Assembly: GCA_003648085.1 (NCBI GenBank)
Contig: QMOC01000209.1
Coordinates: forward strand, 1-5,559
DNA: 5,559 nucleotides
Direction of reading: 5' to 3'
Source of the DNA: Chloroflexota bacterium
GTDB lineage: Bacteria; Chloroflexota; Anaerolineae; B4-G1
Positions 4,802 through 5,559 of the stretch are shown here, one piece after another (the stretch's first letter is position 1; each line of letters starts with the position of its first letter). The translations under genes and the position numbers were made by a program. Below the pieces are notes generated by a model. That model was given only the letters and a program-made list of their open reading frames with translations. It made no database searches and had not been told where the DNA came from.

Positions 4802-5559
4802 CTATCCCACCACTTCCCTGGCGATCTCCCGCACGGCTTGATAGACGGCAGCCTCCGCCGGCAGTTCCACCAACGGCCGGCCGGTGAACTCGAACTCGGC
4901 CATCGCCGGGTCCTCCGGCACCGTGCCGATCAACTCTAGGCCCGTCCGCGCGATGGCCTCGGCCAGCGGTGCGGGCATCTCCCCTCGCTGTCGGTTGACG
5001 ACCAGATAGACGTGACCCACGCCGATGTCCAGTTCGGGCACCATCTCTGCCATCCGTTGCGCGGCAATGATCCCTCTTTGTGTGGGGTCGGTCACCAGCA
5101 GCAGAACGTCCACATCGCGGGTGGTGCGGCGGCTGAGGTGCTCCATCCCGGCCTCGTTATCCATCACCACGTAGTCATAGTTGACCGCGATGCGATCCAA
5201 GATGACGCGCAGCATCTGATTAGCCGCACAGTAGCAGCCGGGGCCTTCGGGCCGCCCCATCGCCAACAGGTCCACCCGCTCTCCCTCCTCCAACGCCATC
5301 TGCACCTGGTAGTCCAGATACTCCTGCTTGCTCATCCCGCCGGGCATGGAGCCGGCCAGTGCGCCGCTCGATTGCACCAGGTCGAGCATCTCCTCACGGA
5401 TGTCGCCCACCGTCGTCTCCACCTCCATCCCCAGTACCAGGTTGAGGTTGCTGGATGGGTCGGCGTCAATAGCCAGAATGGAGCCGCTTCGCTCCTCCAT
5501 CAGATAGCGGATGAGGAGTGCGGCGATGGTCGTCTTTCCGGTGCCGCCTTTGCCGGCCA
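4802..5559 (-). CDS. cooC: CooC-like CO dehydrogenase nickel-insertion (maturation) ATPase, N-terminal tip cut by window edge
   Basis: 251 full codons are visible, plus a partial one; only about half a dozen N-terminal residues should be missing, because a P-loop AGKGGTGKTT begins at the very first full codon (5557). CooC/AcsF proteins are MinD-like dimeric ATPases that drive Ni insertion into the C-cluster of CO dehydrogenase (or ACS). Seen: the deviant Walker A with its signature lysine (KGGTGKT), AIDADPSSNLN after it, the family's metal-binding CxC in GPGCYCAANQMLR (Cys at about visible residues 108 and 110), the DNEAGMEHLSRRTT switch/Walker B region at about 133-146, and TDPTQRG. An internal ATG at 5500 would remove the P-loop and is not the start. 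The CxC and DNEAGMEHLSRR motifs separate it from MinD, ParA and NifH. CODH/ACS genes are expected to the right of the window. Confidence 0.94.
   Translation of the reverse strand, partial: AGKGGTGKTTIAALLIRYLMEERSGSILAIDADPSSNLNLVLGMEVETTVGDIREEMLDLVQSSGALAGSMPGGMSKQEYLDYQVQMALEEGERVDLLAMGRPEGPGCYCAANQMLRVILDRIAVNYDYVVMDNEAGMEHLSRRTTRDVDVLLLVTDPTQRGIIAAQRMAEMVPELDIGVGHVYLVVNRQRGEMPAPLAEAIARTGLELIGTVPEDPAMAEFEFTGRPLVELPAEAAVYQAVREIAREVVG

Noticed and set aside
5498..5500. Start of cooC at the internal ATG
   Set aside because: This start would lose the P-loop that is plainly encoded upstream in frame at 5501-5557; the true start is beyond the right edge.

Overview
All credible genes in this window lie on the minus strand and read from the right edge to the left: cooC (N-terminal tip cut by the window edge), a small broken reading frame next to a palindromic repeat, acsE, folD, hdrC, hdrB and hdrA (C-terminal part cut by the left edge). 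The content is a segment of a Wood-Ljungdahl (reductive acetyl-CoA) gene cluster from an anaerobic bacterium. The organism is probably an acetogen-like or CO-metabolising lineage of moderately high GC. A Chloroflexota (Anaerolineae-like) source is my best guess. It rests on the style of the intergenic repeats (ATTGGTGGATTGG-like runs, GGCAGGA heptads, the CGACTTCAGTCG palindrome) and on the gene mix, and it is an inference only.

Layout. 5559-4802: CooC-type P-loop ATPase for nickel insertion into CO dehydrogenase. 4801-4521: spacer with a UAG-interrupted mini reading frame and a large inverted repeat. 4520-3597: AcsE-type methyltetrahydrofolate:corrinoid protein methyltransferase, with what looks like an extra segment near its C-terminus. 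3596-3549: spacer with a small hairpin. 3548-2661: FolD. 2660-2618: spacer made almost wholly of a 7-bp tandem repeat that resembles repeated Shine-Dalgarno sequences. 2617-2213: HdrC. 2208-1354: HdrB, translationally coupled to hdrC. 1353-1215: spacer with a 24-bp-period repeat. 1214-1: HdrA, first 404 codons.

How the genes fit together. FolD makes and reduces methenyl- to methylene-tetrahydrofolate. An HdrABC module next to folD suggests the next step, reduction to methyl-tetrahydrofolate, by a MetFV-HdrABC-MvhD type complex like that described in Moorella; metF, metV and mvhD would then be expected just beyond the left edge. AcsE passes the methyl group to the corrinoid iron-sulfur protein, and CooC matures the CODH that supplies the carbonyl group. 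The window therefore sits at the junction of the methyl and carbonyl branches. I see no tRNA, rRNA, CRISPR array, transposase gene or phage gene. The least explained parts are the spacers, above all the one between cooC and acsE.
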